Source: Chloroflexota bacterium
Lineage (GTDB): Bacteria > Chloroflexota > Limnocylindria > Limnocylindrales > CSP1-4
Reading direction: 5' to 3'
DNA: 14,822 bases
Assembly (NCBI GenBank): GCA_021790715.1
Contig: JAJYGK010000021.1
Span: 1-14,822 of the forward strand
The notes beneath the pieces are model-generated. The model did no database searches. It saw nothing but the letters and a program-made list of their open reading frames with translations, and was not told the origin of the DNA. The stretch's first letter is position 1. Each line of letters starts with the position of its first letter. Below, piece by piece: positions 14,513 through 14,822 of the stretch. The position numbers and the translations under genes are program-made.

Positions 14513-14704
14513 TCCGCGCCACAGAGGGCCCGGAAGACCCGATGTACGAGGGCCGGGCGGCGACGACGGATGGCCCGAGCGGTGCCGTCCCCGGGTCGGT
14601 GCGCGTGGACGGCCCGGGGCGGGCGCGCGAGCGGGCGGTCCGCACTGGAGACGGCGCGGGCCAGCCGGAGCCAGCGCGTGACCGTGCGGGCGGGCGGATA
14701 TGCC
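14513..14704. other. Intergenic stretch without a recognised feature
   Basis: GC-rich sequence between the gap promoter box and the terminator of the right-edge gene. Reading frames are open on both strands but show only Arg/Gly/Pro/Ala-rich translations typical of shadow frames in GC-rich DNA. I see nothing else that can be supported. Confidence 0.5.
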
Positions 14705-14730
14705 GAGGCCCCGGCCGTGGCCGGGGCCTC
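14705..14730 (-). terminator. Hairpin terminator after the DUF5679-like gene
   Basis: A perfect 12-bp stem (14705-14716 with 14719-14730, 2 nt between the arms) begins 21 nt past the stop of the right-edge minus-strand gene. No T-tract follows, as with the hairpin after dnaK. Confidence 0.7.
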
Positions 14731-14751
14731 GAGGGTTGCGAGGGGGCTGGC

Positions 14752-14822
14752 TCAGCCGCCGATCTTGAAGACGCTGGTCCCGCAGACCGGGCACTTGCCC
14801 TTCACGGCGTGCTTGCCGTTCT
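14752..14822 (-). CDS. DUF5679-like zinc-ribbon mini-protein (3' end only)
   Basis: The last 23 codons of a minus-strand gene lie at the right edge, ending in TGA at 14752-14754. The visible residues read NGKHAVKGKCPVCGTSVFKIGG. The CPVCGT knuckle followed by a short FKIG end matches the C-terminal half of small DUF5679 proteins (about 45-60 residues, with a first CxxC pair expected upstream), which look like single zinc ribbons of unknown function. The remainder lies outside the window, so length and start cannot be given. Confidence 0.75.
   Translation of the reverse strand, partial: NGKHAVKGKCPVCGTSVFKIGG

Noticed and set aside
14319..14681. Plus-strand open frame upstream of gap
   Set aside because: It overlaps the predicted gap leader and promoter, lacks a ribosome site and shows low-complexity Arg/Gly/Pro sequence. 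A minus-strand frame at 14265-14645 was rejected for the same reasons.

Overview
The window is a GC-rich bacterial chromosome segment (roughly 70% G+C by eye) made almost entirely of housekeeping genes. All recognised genes except rpsT lie on the minus strand. GC content, an HrcA/CIRCE heat-shock operon, a DUF5679-like mini-protein and the style of the sugar-transporter-like MFS protein suggest Chloroflexota (perhaps the Limnocylindria/Ellin6529 group). A high-GC actinobacterium cannot be excluded without a database search.

Left part (1-4915): the 5' part of an MFS transporter gene (running off the left edge), then dnaK, grpE and hrcA. Read in the direction of transcription these form a tight hrcA-grpE-dnaK operon with a 4-nt overlap and a 4-nt gap. 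It has a consensus-like promoter (TTGACA, 17 bp, TACCAT) and a perfect CIRCE operator just downstream, so HrcA should repress its own operon. dnaJ does not follow dnaK.

Middle part (4916-11297): a second minus-strand series, lepA, a CPBP-family membrane protein, hemW, and a Tat-exported N,N-dimethylformamidase-beta-like protein. The last three are joined end to end or by a 4-nt overlap. rpsT (ribosomal protein S20) is divergent from lepA. The order rpsT / lepA / hemW / hrcA / grpE / dnaK matches a well-known Bacillota arrangement; the CPBP and dimethylformamidase-like genes are insertions into it. S20 carries a low-complexity C-terminal extension of about 110 residues. A perfect 32-nt palindrome separates rpsT from the convergent gene.

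Right part (11298-14822): a small secreted protein of unknown function, then the glycolytic gap-pgk pair with an intrinsic terminator after pgk and a predicted leader of about 230 nt, rich in hairpins, before gap. The 3' end of a DUF5679-like zinc-ribbon gene lies at the right edge.

I found no mobile element, CRISPR array, tRNA/rRNA gene or defence system, and no convincing new multi-gene system. The points worth a second look are the S20 extension, the exported dimethylformamidase-like enzyme coupled to hemW, the Pro-rich repeat at the HemW N-terminus, the CPBP protein with altered active-site residues, the structured gap leader, and an inverted repeat at the start of the small secreted protein gene.
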